NCBI RefSeq assembly: GCF_000601455.1
Contig: NZ_AZQP01000003.1
Location: forward strand, 1 to 64,000
Origin: Fervidicella metallireducens AeB
GTDB lineage: Bacteria; Bacillota; Clostridia; Clostridiales; Caloramatoraceae
DNA: 64,000 nt
Direction of reading: 5' to 3'
Each line of letters begins with the position of its first letter. Positions within the stretch are counted from its first letter, which is position 1. The position numbers were made by a program, and so were the translations under genes. Positions 1-7,576 of this stretch are shown piece after piece. The notes beneath the pieces are model-generated. The model had not been told where the DNA came from. It was given only the letters and a program-made list of their open reading frames with translations, and did no database searches.

Positions 1-53
1 CCCGCCAGAGTCTTGCCGTATACAAATTAAAACTACATAAGTATTATATACAG

Positions 54-85
54 CTCCCTGCTTCATTCCGAGGTGGGGAGTTTTT
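54..85 (+). terminator. Probable intrinsic terminator, plus strand
   Basis: An 11-bp stem (CTCCCTGCTTC against GAGGTGGGGAG, with three G-U pairs that work only on the plus strand) closes a 5-nt loop and is followed by five T. It would end a transcript entering from left of the window and faces the minus-strand gene ending at 91. No gene is visible in bases 1-53. Confidence 0.5.
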
Positions 86-90
86 GACGC

Positions 91-327
91 TTACTTATCT
101 ACTAATGTTACTCTAAACCCGACTTGTGTACTAGACCATGTATATTGAGATCCAGAACTTACTCCCCCACTACCTCCTCCTCCATTATCTCCTCCAATTG
201 GAGGAGTACCTACATTATTACTTCCTGCTAAAACTATTTGATTGAATTGAGTTAGGAGGAGTGATAGTATTATCAATATTGATAATACTATCCTCATCCT
301 CCCCTCTAATTTATTCTTCAATGACAT
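91..327 (-). CDS. Short secreted protein with glycine-rich linker
   Basis: This 78-residue protein has a basic start, a hydrophobic segment at about residues 12-33 ending in LAG (a plausible signal peptidase I site), then a Gly/Ser-rich low-complexity linker (about 41-60) and a short tail ending RVTLVDK. The ATG at 327 is preceded by GGTGG about ten bases upstream. The family is not recognised. The abrupt stop right after the linker suggests the stalk and first strand of a larger secreted protein that was cut short, but no continuation is visible in the remaining 90 bases. It lies about 30 bases downstream of the lipoprotein gene and could share its transcript. Confidence 0.55.
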   Translation of the reverse strand: MSLKNKLEGRMRIVLSILIILSLLLTQFNQIVLAGSNNVGTPPIGGDNGGGGSGGVSSGSQYTWSSTQVGFRVTLVDK

Positions 328-356
328 CTATTTTCACCACCCTCTAAATATAGTTA

Positions 357-2263
357 TTACTTGTGATCCTGTAAACTTCCTCTGATGTAATCTGGGTCTA
401 GTCCACCTATGACTATTTGATCATTTAAATACCACTCAAACCCAGCCCTGTCCGTGCGCATATTTAATGCCTTTATATCACTATGGGTGCACATATAAAC
501 TACTCCTTTGTATAATACTGGTATTTTTCCATGGTTTGAGAAGTTTACTTTATCCTTTGCTACATAATCATCAAACTCTTCCTTTGAAGTTATTACTCGT
601 GCCCCATATGGAAGTTTTATATTTGAATATGGTGAATTTTTACTAGCCGTTACATTACTCTTCTTTGTATTTGTATTTGTTGTCCCTTTCTTAACTGTTT
701 TTGGTGGTGTCTTTTTATTATTTGTGCTTTGTTTAATTTTACTTGTATCTGCCACCTTCTTAGCCTCTGCTAATATCTCTTTCTCTTCTTTTTCTTTTTG
801 TACAAATTTCGCTATCTCTGAATCTGGTATAGCGTTTAATGTAGCTATATCTGTTCCTAAACCCTTTGCTATTTCTGATTTCAATGCATCTATCTCATGT
901 AAACTCTTATTCTCTTTTTTCCACTTAGCCTCATATTCCTTTAACATTTGTTTCACTTCTACTAGTTTCATTCCATTATCCAATGTTTGATATGGGTCTA
1001 TAATTCCTGTGGTTCCTTTAGGAAGTTCTACCCAGTTTTCTCCATATGCATATCCATCTTCTGTGTATCCTAATACTTTATCCTCTGAATATGCTACATC
1101 AAACTTAGACTCATTCATTTTTCCATATTCAATTGTAGTTTTATATCCCTGTATATCATTTACTGCTAGATGTGTGTCAATTACAAGCCTTATTGCCTCT
1201 TCCTTTGTTATTGCCTCATCCCATCTTGACTCGTCTCCTCTCATTAAATCAAGACTCTTTGATATTACCATTGCTTTATACATTTCTTCTTGTAAACCTT
1301 CATCTGGGTGCTTGAGCATATATGCCAAGGTGTAAAATTGCCACTTTTCCTTTGGTACCCCATTTTCCTTCAACCCTAATTTCTTTACTAAATCCCCTGC
1401 ATTTTTTGTATCTTTATATCCCTTATCAAAGATTGTAACTTCTTTAAATAAGTCTGGTAAATATTTGTTTACTACTAAGTAAACTGCCTCTGCCCTTGAC
1501 ATTGTTCCTTTATATGATTTTGCATCTAAACTCTTTGTGGTTGTTTGTAACCAACCATAGTCTGCTACACTTTGTGCATAGATGCTTTTATCTGTTTTGC
1601 CTCCTATTGCTAATTCAAATAATTTGTCTGACTCTAGTTTCTGTACTGGTGTTTCTGCTTTAAATACCAATGTGTAAAAATCTTCTCTTGTTATTAATTG
1701 GTTACCTTTAAATTCTGTTGCTCCTGGTTCATCTAACAGGTTGTAATATGCGTTAATTGAAGCTATTAATGCTGATACGTCTTTTGTGTTTTTTATGTCT
1801 GTATATGCCTTTGGTGCTAACTCTTTTATTTTTAAATTATTTTCTGTGTGTAATAAGTATTGTTCCACAAAGACTGAATTTTTTAGTGCATCTGCTAAGG
1901 TTGTATTACCATTCCTATCCCCCTCACTATCTACATAAATACAACCAGATTTTCCATTTACCCCATTTTCAGTTACAATGTTTATGTTTAATAACTTGTC
2001 AAATTCCCTTCTAAACTCTGGATGTGTTTTTAACTGGTCTAATTGTATCCAGTTTTGAAGGGATTCTTTTTGAATGTCTTGTTTTGTTTTCATAACTCCA
2101 TAGTTTGGATTTGCCACTTCCAGTGTTATTGTTTGACCTTTATTGATTAAATTAACCATTTCTTTTTGGCTAGCGTTGTACAACCTGTTAATTGTGATGT
2201 CATTACTACAAAGGTAATTATTGGTATAACTATTTTTTTAACTAGCATAAATTTACCTGACAT
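357..2263 (-). CDS. Lipoprotein with SLH-like segments, frameshifted near N terminus
   Basis: The body (357-2183, 608 residues) opens without a signal peptide from a weak TTG. In another frame, an ATG at 2263 with GAGGAG upstream encodes a perfect lipoprotein signal peptide: basic start, hydrophobic core, lipobox LTGC. That frame stops 12 codons after the Cys. Adding one A to the A5 run on the minus strand (plus-strand T run 2163-2167) joins the two as LTGC-TTLAKKEMVNL, giving about 636 residues. The middle has two S-layer-homology-like stretches (SRAEAVYLVVNKYLP and TKEEAIRLVIDTHL), followed by a charged coiled-coil-like region, a Thr/Lys/Asn-rich linker and a C-terminal domain that I do not recognise. 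Probably membrane-anchored on the outer face. Function unknown. Confidence 0.6.
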
Positions 2264-2804
2264 GTATATCACTCTCCTCAAAACTCTATAAATTATAATT
2301 AAATTTTTATACTAAAATATCTTTAATGTATTTTTATATGCTAATTAGCCTATAAGTACAAAAACAGCCGACAGATTAAATCTAGGTTTTAAATCTAGGT
2401 TGACTGCCGTTATTTTATCTTGTCTACATCTGCGTTAATCATCACTAAACTCCAATAAACAAATTAATTTACTCACACAACTACACCTAAAAATTCAAAA
2501 TCAATTTTACCCCCCCTAATTTCAATTTTGGACAACTTTTTATACTACCTAATATACCCGTAAAATTAATCTGCTTGAGTTTTAACCAGGTATATATTAA
2601 TATTAAATTCTTTAAATAATATTAAAAAATTTAATATAATACGTTTAATTCCTTAATATGCTTTAACACAGGTTTGGAAAAGTATAAAAAGAAACCAAGA
2701 CTAAATAAAAACTGGTTTATTGGTGATTTTTCTGATAAACTATTTTTATGAAACATATACTTCACTCCTGTTGTTAAAGTTTTTTCCAAAATAATTTACA
2801 TACT
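2264..2804. other. AT-rich intergenic region, no gene seen
   Basis: About 540 bases without a credible ORF. It holds the ribosome-binding site of the lipoprotein gene (GAGGAG near 2275). Near 2378-2402 an 11-bp direct repeat (AAATCTAGGTT twice) lies between CGGCAG and CTGTCG arms that can pair on the minus strand. A GTTTAT/ATAAAC hairpin near 2712-2740 with a T run could be a weak terminator for the gene ending at 2805. None of these is strong. Confidence 0.4.
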
Positions 2805-3776
2805 CTATTTTAAAGCTTTATCTTGAATTGAAATATATTCTTCAAGCTGTGAAAGGCTGCTGCTTAAAAACTCATAGGTCAGATAATCCGGATTAATATA
2901 CTCAACTAAAGTTCGTACCTTTGGACTGCTAAAAGGCAAATGCCTGTCTATATTGAATATATGATTAAATACCTCACCATAGGCATTGTAAAAATCGAAA
3001 CTATTAAATTTAACACTTTTATCATTTAAATACTGAAGTATATAATCTCCTGATAAAGAACAATTTAAATGTAATCCTTTTATATGCTGTTTTAAGTCAC
3101 CAATCTTTCTTATTGTATCAAGAATATACTCTATCCCTTCCTCTTGATTTTTTAAATATGGATTTGTATTCATAAGATGAGCTGTATCAAGCATAAATCC
3201 CTTATTAGGATATTCTATCCTGTTTAACAGTTCCTCAACTATTTTCTTATCTAAAAAAGTTAAGCCGGGCCACCATAGGTTTTCCAAAAGAAGAGTTATT
3301 TCCGTCTTTATTCCCCTGAAAATTTCGTTTATAAGTTCAATTGCTGCAGTAGCTACATCAAAATCAGAATAGGTAAATTTATGGGTATATGTATGCTCCA
3401 GCTGAACATGACTTACATGGAAAACCACATAGTGTGCCCCTGACATAGATGCTTTAGTTATTTCATCTCTGTAGTGTTCGATAATTGTATCCCTTGTCCT
3501 TCCACCGTAATATTTCTCAACGTTATCCATAGTCTTAAATTGATTTATTAACTCACAGTTATTTTCTTTCCAAAAATCTAACCATATTGGGAAATATCTA
3601 AGATGAACTCCTTTTATGGTGTTTTTAGGTGGTAGTGCCCCATTCCAATTATTAATATTAAGAACTTCAAAGCCATCTAGATTGTTTCTTTTTAAAAAAG
3701 CAGTCATTCTTTCAGAATCGTATTCAAATCTTTTCAAATCAGTTGCAAATGTAGATATGTTTATTAATTTTATCAA
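2805..3776 (-). CDS. Xylose isomerase-like TIM-barrel protein
   Basis: A 323-residue protein of the sugar-phosphate isomerase/epimerase (AP endonuclease 2-like) TIM-barrel superfamily. Visible strand-end motifs are LLLENLWWP (about 165-175), GFMLDTAH (about 200) and KGLHLNCS (about 240). These hold the acidic and His residues that usually bind a divalent metal. The start is TTG at 3776, with AAAGGAG ten bases upstream; an ATG between them is out of frame. It sits 49 bases downstream of the YerB-like gene in the same direction, so co-transcription is possible. The substrate cannot be read from the sequence: family members act on sugars, sugar phosphates or abasic DNA. Confidence 0.7.
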   Translation of the reverse strand: MIKLINISTFATDLKRFEYDSERMTAFLKRNNLDGFEVLNINNWNGALPPKNTIKGVHLRYFPIWLDFWKENNCELINQFKTMDNVEKYYGGRTRDTIIEHYRDEITKASMSGAHYVVFHVSHVQLEHTYTHKFTYSDFDVATAAIELINEIFRGIKTEITLLLENLWWPGLTFLDKKIVEELLNRIEYPNKGFMLDTAHLMNTNPYLKNQEEGIEYILDTIRKIGDLKQHIKGLHLNCSLSGDYILQYLNDKSVKFNSFDFYNAYGEVFNHIFNIDRHLPFSSPKVRTLVEYINPDYLTYEFLSSSLSQLEEYISIQDKALK

Positions 3777-3825
3777 TAGAGTACATCTCCTTTATTACAG
3801 TCAATTTCTTCTGCAGTTTGAATAT

Positions 3826-4866
3826 CTATTTTATTTCTATCTTTGCTGAGTGATCCACTATACACCAATGGGTATTTCCTACATTAAAATATACTTGATT
3901 TCCCTTTTCATCTGTAATTTTTGTATTTGATTTTACACCTGCTCTGCTCCATTTTATTTTTATGTATTTACCATTGCTTATTAAAAATCCCTCTCCCTTA
4001 CCTATCAAATCTATATCAATTCTTCCTTTTTCATCATTTCTATAATTAAGTTTTGCAATTTGTATTATTATATTTTTTGCTGTCAGGGGATTATTGTTGT
4101 TTTTATCTATTGCAATTTCACCATTCATATATTTTTTATATAAACCATTTTCAAAAATGTAACTTGTTGTATAAAATCCATTAAAAACTATTTTAATATC
4201 ATTAGCGTTAGTTAAAGTTTCATTCTTCCAAAAATTTTCATCAAATTCCAATCCACTTTGTGGCTGTCTGATATAGTCATTTTTTTCTATTGCCTTTGTA
4301 ATTCTGTGACTTGATGTATAAAGATTATGGGGTGCTCTTCTTGATCTATCTCTGTAATAATATGGACCATAAGCAAATTCATTTAAACTCATAAGTCCCT
4401 TATTTCGTATAGTTTCTAAAGCATCTGGACTTCCTCCGCAATGGGCAAAGGGAAGATTGTATTCTCTGGCAATATCTAAAAAATATGCTCTGATGCTTCT
4501 TATTGGTCCTATCTCATCTGCATTGTTCTTATGAAATAAAGCTATAAACCTTGGTATTCCACCCTCAGCCAGTGTTTCAAATAAAATATCAGCACTTGAA
4601 AGCCCAGACTGTGGTCTTGCCGCCCTATGATTTTCAACTACAGCCATAAAAGGAATGTTTTTATATGTATCCTCTTCAATTTCTTCACCAGTATATGGAG
4701 AAATCATCATCCTTTTTTGTTCTTTTACAACATTATCCTCTTTTACTTTCTGTTCCTCTGATATTGGATTATTTAATTCTGCACTTTCCTGTTTTTTACA
4801 AGAAGAAAAACTAAACACCATTAGCACTGTCACCATTATCCATAAGATTCTATGCCACCTTCTCAT
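3826..4866 (-). CDS. yerB: YerB-family lipoprotein (DUF3048)
   Basis: 346 residues. A 22-residue signal peptide ends in FSSC, so Cys23 is the likely lipidated residue and the protein is anchored outside the membrane. A polar linker (about 24-60) leads into the DUF3048 domain, recognisable by VENHRAARPQSGLSSADI, LAEGGIPRFIALF and GPIRSIRAYF, followed by the DUF3048 C-terminal part with WSRAG and an N-G-NTHW-C-VD ending. ATG at 4866 with GGAGG eight bases upstream. YerB proteins are widespread in Firmicutes; their biochemical role is not established. Length is normal for the family. Confidence 0.85.
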   Translation of the reverse strand: MRRWHRILWIMVTVLMVFSFSSCKKQESAELNNPISEEQKVKEDNVVKEQKRMMISPYTGEEIEEDTYKNIPFMAVVENHRAARPQSGLSSADILFETLAEGGIPRFIALFHKNNADEIGPIRSIRAYFLDIAREYNLPFAHCGGSPDALETIRNKGLMSLNEFAYGPYYYRDRSRRAPHNLYTSSHRITKAIEKNDYIRQPQSGLEFDENFWKNETLTNANDIKIVFNGFYTTSYIFENGLYKKYMNGEIAIDKNNNNPLTAKNIIIQIAKLNYRNDEKGRIDIDLIGKGEGFLISNGKYIKIKWSRAGVKSNTKITDEKGNQVYFNVGNTHWCIVDHSAKIEIK

Positions 4867-4980
4867 TATACATACCTCCAGTTTTATCTATAAAAACATT
4901 ATTCTACAAAAACAGCTAATTTCCTTCTAACTAAATGGCATTCATACTGATGACATATATTTTGTATTCTTAGACTCCCA

Positions 4981-5078
4981 GGCATAAAAACATCTCCCTT
5001 TAAAGTCTACTTTTCAATTAGTATTCCTTTAAGGCAGATGTTAATCATTTGCTCTGAACAACACTTAAGTGTCCCTAG
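4981..5078 (-). repeat. Solo end of a RAYT/IS200-like element (diverged)
   Basis: This segment aligns over its whole length with the 5' flank of the two IS200-like transposase genes (39320-39423 and 41579-41682). It shares GGCATAA, AACATCTCCCTT, a TAGTATT-CCTTT centre and the terminal ACACTTAAGTGTCCCTAG. It includes the first codons of the transposase start (ATGCC) and then diverges, so it is a transposase-free remnant. The inner arms (CATCTCCCTTTAAAG and CTTTAAGGCAGATG) can form a hairpin, like the REP hairpins recognised by RAYT enzymes. Confidence 0.7.
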
Positions 5079-5137
5079 ACTTCGAAATCTCATTTATTTG
5101 ATCTTCTTTGGCAAAATTCTTTTCAACAACTTTTTCC

Positions 5138-5644
5138 TCAAAACTTTTCAAAATGCACTCTTGTTTCGTCATATCTATCAATAAATTTATTTTCTTCTCC
5201 TTCTGCTGGATAACCTAAAGCTATTACACAATAAGGCTTTAAAGTATCTTGTAAATTAAACATTTTTTTCACATAGTTTACCCTGTCTTCTAATGGAGCT
5301 ACTCCTAACCATACTGCTCCTAATCCTAATTCTACAGCTTCTAATAAAATATTTTGTGCTGCTGCTCCCATATCCTGTTGCCAATTTTCAGGGAATTTCA
5401 TTCTATCCTCATTTGCTAATAATACAAATGCTACGGGAGCATCTGCGATAAGCTTTGAGTAAGGACTCATTCCCGAAAGCTTTTTTAAATTATCTTTTTC
5501 TTGAACAACTATAAACTCCCATGGTTGTTGATTACCTGCTGATGGAGCCTGCATAGCCGCTCTTAGAAGTTTATCAACCTTTTCATTTTCTACTGGTCTA
5601 TCTTTATATTTTCTTATACTTCTTCTGTTAAATATTACTTTCAT
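5138..5644 (-). CDS. Nitroreductase-family FMN oxidoreductase
   Basis: 168 residues, the short form of the nitroreductase family. FMN-binding RRSIRKY is at residues 7-13, APSAGNQQPW at about 33-42, the central DMGAAAQNILLEAVELGLGAVWLG block at about 91-114 (given in parts: DMGAAAQNIL, LGLGAVWLG) and the closing PYCVIALGYPAE. It should reduce nitroaromatics, quinones or flavins with NAD(P)H in the cytosol. ATG at 5644 with GGGGTGA upstream. It follows a 41-codon remnant ORF by 17 bases, so the two are probably co-transcribed. The physiological substrate is not predictable. Confidence 0.9.
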   Translation of the reverse strand: MKVIFNRRSIRKYKDRPVENEKVDKLLRAAMQAPSAGNQQPWEFIVVQEKDNLKKLSGMSPYSKLIADAPVAFVLLANEDRMKFPENWQQDMGAAAQNILLEAVELGLGAVWLGVAPLEDRVNYVKKMFNLQDTLKPYCVIALGYPAEGEENKFIDRYDETRVHFEKF

Positions 5645-5661
5645 AATGTATCACCCCAAAC

Positions 5662-5787
5662 TTATTTTTCCATCTTTCTTTTCATTTCTTCTACTGTTTC
5701 TCCTGCAAAACCTAAATTTTCGTCTTCAAGTTCCTTAATTGTTACTGCTGTAGGGTATAATCCAACTACTGATCCAATATTTTTCAT
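5662..5787 (-). pseudogene. 41-codon ORF with flavin reductase-like N terminus
   Basis: A complete small ORF: ATG at 5787, GGAGTGAG upstream, stop at 5662. Its first 16 residues (MKNIGSVVGLYPTAVT) match the usual start of flavoredoxin/flavin reductase-like FMN-binding proteins of about 190 residues. The remaining 25 residues (ending GETVEEMKRKMEK) look like a C-terminal helix of another or the same reductase. The simplest reading is an internal deletion that fused the two ends of a flavoprotein gene. It may still be translated, and it sits just upstream of a nitroreductase gene. Confidence 0.5.
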
Positions 5788-5921
5788 TATTTCTCACTCC
5801 ATTATCCAGTTATTTTTTTACTAGTATTCTACTTTTTTTAAATAACTTTCTCCCCTTTTAATACTTTCCACATCATTTAAAATTTCCTAATAATTTTTCA
5901 TTCTCATTCTAAATTGAATTT

Positions 5922-5964
5922 TAAAAAGAGCCTTATATCTAAACAAATTTGTAGATATAAAGCT
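5922..5964 (-). terminator. Intrinsic terminator after nfu
   Basis: A 12-bp stem (AGCTTTATATCT against AGATATAAGGCT, one wobble pair) followed on the minus strand by CTTTTT. It lies 25 bases after the Nfu stop codon. Confidence 0.7.
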
Positions 5965-5988
5965 ACTAAAATAAACTGTTTATATTTT

Positions 5989-6210
5989 TTATACTCCTAT
6001 AACTTCGTTTACACCATCAACTTCTTGCTTTAAAGTTTGTTCTATAAGCATTTTTAGTGTCATCATAGATCCTGGACAATTACCACAGGCTCCTTGTAAT
6101 CTTACACTTACAACACCTTCTTCAGTAATATCAACAAGCTCAACATCTCCACCATCTCTTTGAAGTATTGGTCTAATTCTTTCAAGGGATTTATTAACTA
6201 ACTCCTTCAT
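5989..6210 (-). CDS. NifU C-terminal-domain (Nfu) Fe-S scaffold protein
   Basis: A 73-residue stand-alone Nfu domain. It begins KELVNKSLERIRPILQRDGGDVELV and carries the cluster-binding CGNCPGS motif (CxxC) at about residue 42, followed by MTLKMLIEQTLK; this is the full length expected for a single-domain Nfu protein. Such proteins hold or pass a [4Fe-4S] cluster to target enzymes in the cytosol. An ATG four codons upstream (6222) lies inside the GGAGG ribosome-binding site, so the start at 6210 is preferred. The gene is 86 bases downstream of a nitroreductase and may share its MarR-controlled transcript. Confidence 0.88.
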   Translation of the reverse strand: MKELVNKSLERIRPILQRDGGDVELVDITEEGVVSVRLQGACGNCPGSMMTLKMLIEQTLKQEVDGVNEVIGV

Positions 6211-6296
6211 AATTACCTCCATCTTTTTCTGTTATATCTTGTAATATTCCAATTCCTATTGACATATTATCAGTAAAACACCGTACTAAACTTTTT

Positions 6297-6857
6297 CTAT
6301 CTAATATATTGCACTGTATTTTCTCTTCTTGCTGGTGCATTAGTGGTTCTTACATCTTTATATCCAAGTACTATTGCATAATATGGCGTAAATCCTTCTG
6401 GAATATTTAATTTTGCTTTATACTCTGCACCCTTTTCACCATTAAATAAAAATCCTACAAATCCATTCCAGCAAGCTCCTATATCTAAAGACTCTGCTGC
6501 AATTAACATATTTTCTGATGCTGCTGCACAATCTACCTGAGGCATCATACCATTATCCATTCCAGAAACTATAATCACAGTTGGTGCTCCATAAAAAATA
6601 TTAAACTTATCATTATTAGCCATTTTTTGAATTAATTCATCTGGGAAATCCTTTGCAGCTTTTTTAGCTTCAACATTCAATTCTTCTATTAATTCTTTAT
6701 TTTGTATAACTGTAAAATTCCATGTCTGCTGGTTATGTGCACTTGGAGCATATAATCCTGCTTCAATTATAGCCTGTAATTCCTCATCCTTTATTTGCTC
6801 AGGCTTAAACTTTCTTGTAGTTCTTCTTTCTCTTATTACTTTTAATGTTTCATTCAT
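6297..6857 (-). CDS. Nitroreductase-family FMN oxidoreductase
   Basis: 186 residues. Family landmarks are RRTTRKF (residues 11-17), YAPSAHNQQTW (about 36-46), the DCAAASENMLIAAESL helix (about 110-125), GACWNGFVGF and the C-terminal YYAIVLGYKD. Predicted cytosolic FMN-dependent NAD(P)H oxidoreductase. ATG at 6857 with AAGGGG upstream. An 18-bp inverted repeat at 6900-6917, near-identical to that in front of the marR gene at 6940-7374, lies about 43 bases before the start, so the MarR protein probably represses this gene. It differs clearly from the other nitroreductase at 5138-5644. Confidence 0.92.
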   Translation of the reverse strand: MNETLKVIRERRTTRKFKPEQIKDEELQAIIEAGLYAPSAHNQQTWNFTVIQNKELIEELNVEAKKAAKDFPDELIQKMANNDKFNIFYGAPTVIIVSGMDNGMMPQVDCAAASENMLIAAESLDIGACWNGFVGFLFNGEKGAEYKAKLNIPEGFTPYYAIVLGYKDVRTTNAPARRENTVQYIR

Positions 6858-6899
6858 ATTAAAAACCCCTTCTCACTAATTTTTATTATTCTTAATATT

Positions 6900-6917
6900 G
6901 TTCGTACGAATACGAAT
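6900..6917. promoter_or_regulatory. MarR operator upstream of nitroreductase
   Basis: On the minus strand the site reads ATTCGTATTCGTACGAAC and contains the perfect palindrome TTCGTACGAA. It matches the site at 7387-7404 at 15 of 18 positions, which links this promoter to the adjacent MarR gene. Confidence 0.72.
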
Positions 6918-6928
6918 TATTTATTCAT

Positions 6929-6953
6929 AAAAAATGCTTTTACAGCATTTTTT
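6929..6953 (-). terminator. Terminator overlapping the marR stop codon
   Basis: AAAAAATGC and GCATTTTTT form a stem whose loop carries the TAA stop of marR (6940-6942), followed by the T run. It separates marR from the nitroreductase gene. Confidence 0.65.
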
Positions 6954-7374
6954 CAACATTAATTAAACATTTATCAATATTTTCTTCAAAAGTTTGCCTT
7001 TCATTATTATCAAAATTATATAGCGCTAAATCTAAAAATTCAGCTTCTATATTTTCAAGAGTTTTTTTTATATCTATAGCTTCTTTAGTTAAACTAATAT
7101 ATACACTTCTTTTATCCTCAGAGCACATACATTTTTTAATTAATCCTATGTTTTCATATCTATTTATAATATCAGACAAAGAGGATTTTGATATTTCCCA
7201 TGTATTTGATATTTCATTAAATAATAATGGACTACCATCTTCAGGAAGTATATAAAACAATGGAATATGATTTTGTAATATTGGTAAACCTTTTTCTTTT
7301 ATTTTTTGGGAAACAAATTTTTTAGCATTAGAACTAATTTCATTTATCTTACCAATTATGCACTTCTTGTTCAT
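6940..7374 (-). CDS. MarR-family repressor, nitroreductase-linked
   Basis: 144 residues from an ATG at 7374 that has AAGGTGAG upstream; a longer reading from 7416 would run through the operator and is rejected. The winged helix-turn-helix includes NEISNTWEISKSSLSDIINRYENIGLI (about 58-84, shown as separate parts NTWEISKSS and DIINRYENIGLI) and the wing residues SEDKRSVYISLT. MarR proteins bind as dimers to short palindromes and are released by phenolics or oxidants. The same 18-bp palindrome is found at its own promoter and at that of the nitroreductase, so autoregulation and control of the nitroreductase (and perhaps nfu) is likely. The inducer is unknown. Confidence 0.88.
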   Translation of the reverse strand: MNKKCIIGKINEISSNAKKFVSQKIKEKGLPILQNHIPLFYILPEDGSPLLFNEISNTWEISKSSLSDIINRYENIGLIKKCMCSEDKRSVYISLTKEAIDIKKTLENIEAEFLDLALYNFDNNERQTFEENIDKCLINVEKML

Positions 7375-7386
7375 TATCTCACCTTC

Positions 7387-7435
7387 ATTCGTTCGAGTAC
7401 GAATAAATAGTACCATTTTTATTCTTCTTTGTCAA
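7387..7435 (-). promoter_or_regulatory. marR promoter with overlapping operator
   Basis: On the minus strand, TTGACA (7430-7435), a 17-base spacer and TACTAT (7407-7412) make a good sigma-A promoter. The operator ATTCGTACTCGAACGAAT (7387-7404) begins just after the -10 box and covers the start point, the usual arrangement for autorepression. Confidence 0.8.
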
Positions 7436-7457
7436 TACTTTTGATATTATTCTAACA

Positions 7458-7534
7458 TATATGGGGACATTTAAGTATTCTTCTGTTTATACTATCAATT
7501 TACTTCATTATATGACAATACTGTCCCCTGTAAT
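7458..7534. repeat. Possible decayed RAYT-type mini-element
   Basis: A GGGGACATTTAAGT end and an AATACTGTCCCC end are inverted (GGGGACA/TGTCCCC) about 60 bases apart. The left end matches, in reverse, the ACTTAAGTGTCCCTAG tail of the repeat at 4981-5078. No coding content. Confidence 0.35.
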
Positions 7535-7568
7535 ATAAAAAGAGGATATACAAATTTATATCCTCTTC
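7535..7568 (-). terminator. Terminator of the alpha-galactoside operon
   Basis: AAGAGGATATA and TATATCCTCTT form an 11-bp stem with TTTTTAT following on the minus strand, nine bases after the galT stop. Confidence 0.85.
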
Positions 7569-7576
7569 TTTCTGAA

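Noticed and set aside
2367-2412. Repeat near 2370-2410 considered as a riboswitch
   Set aside because: It does not contain the conserved core of any riboswitch class that I can recall; left as an unexplained small repeat.
5989-6210. Small Fe-S protein considered a full NifU
   Set aside because: Only the C-terminal CxxC domain is present, without the IscU-like or ferredoxin-like parts.
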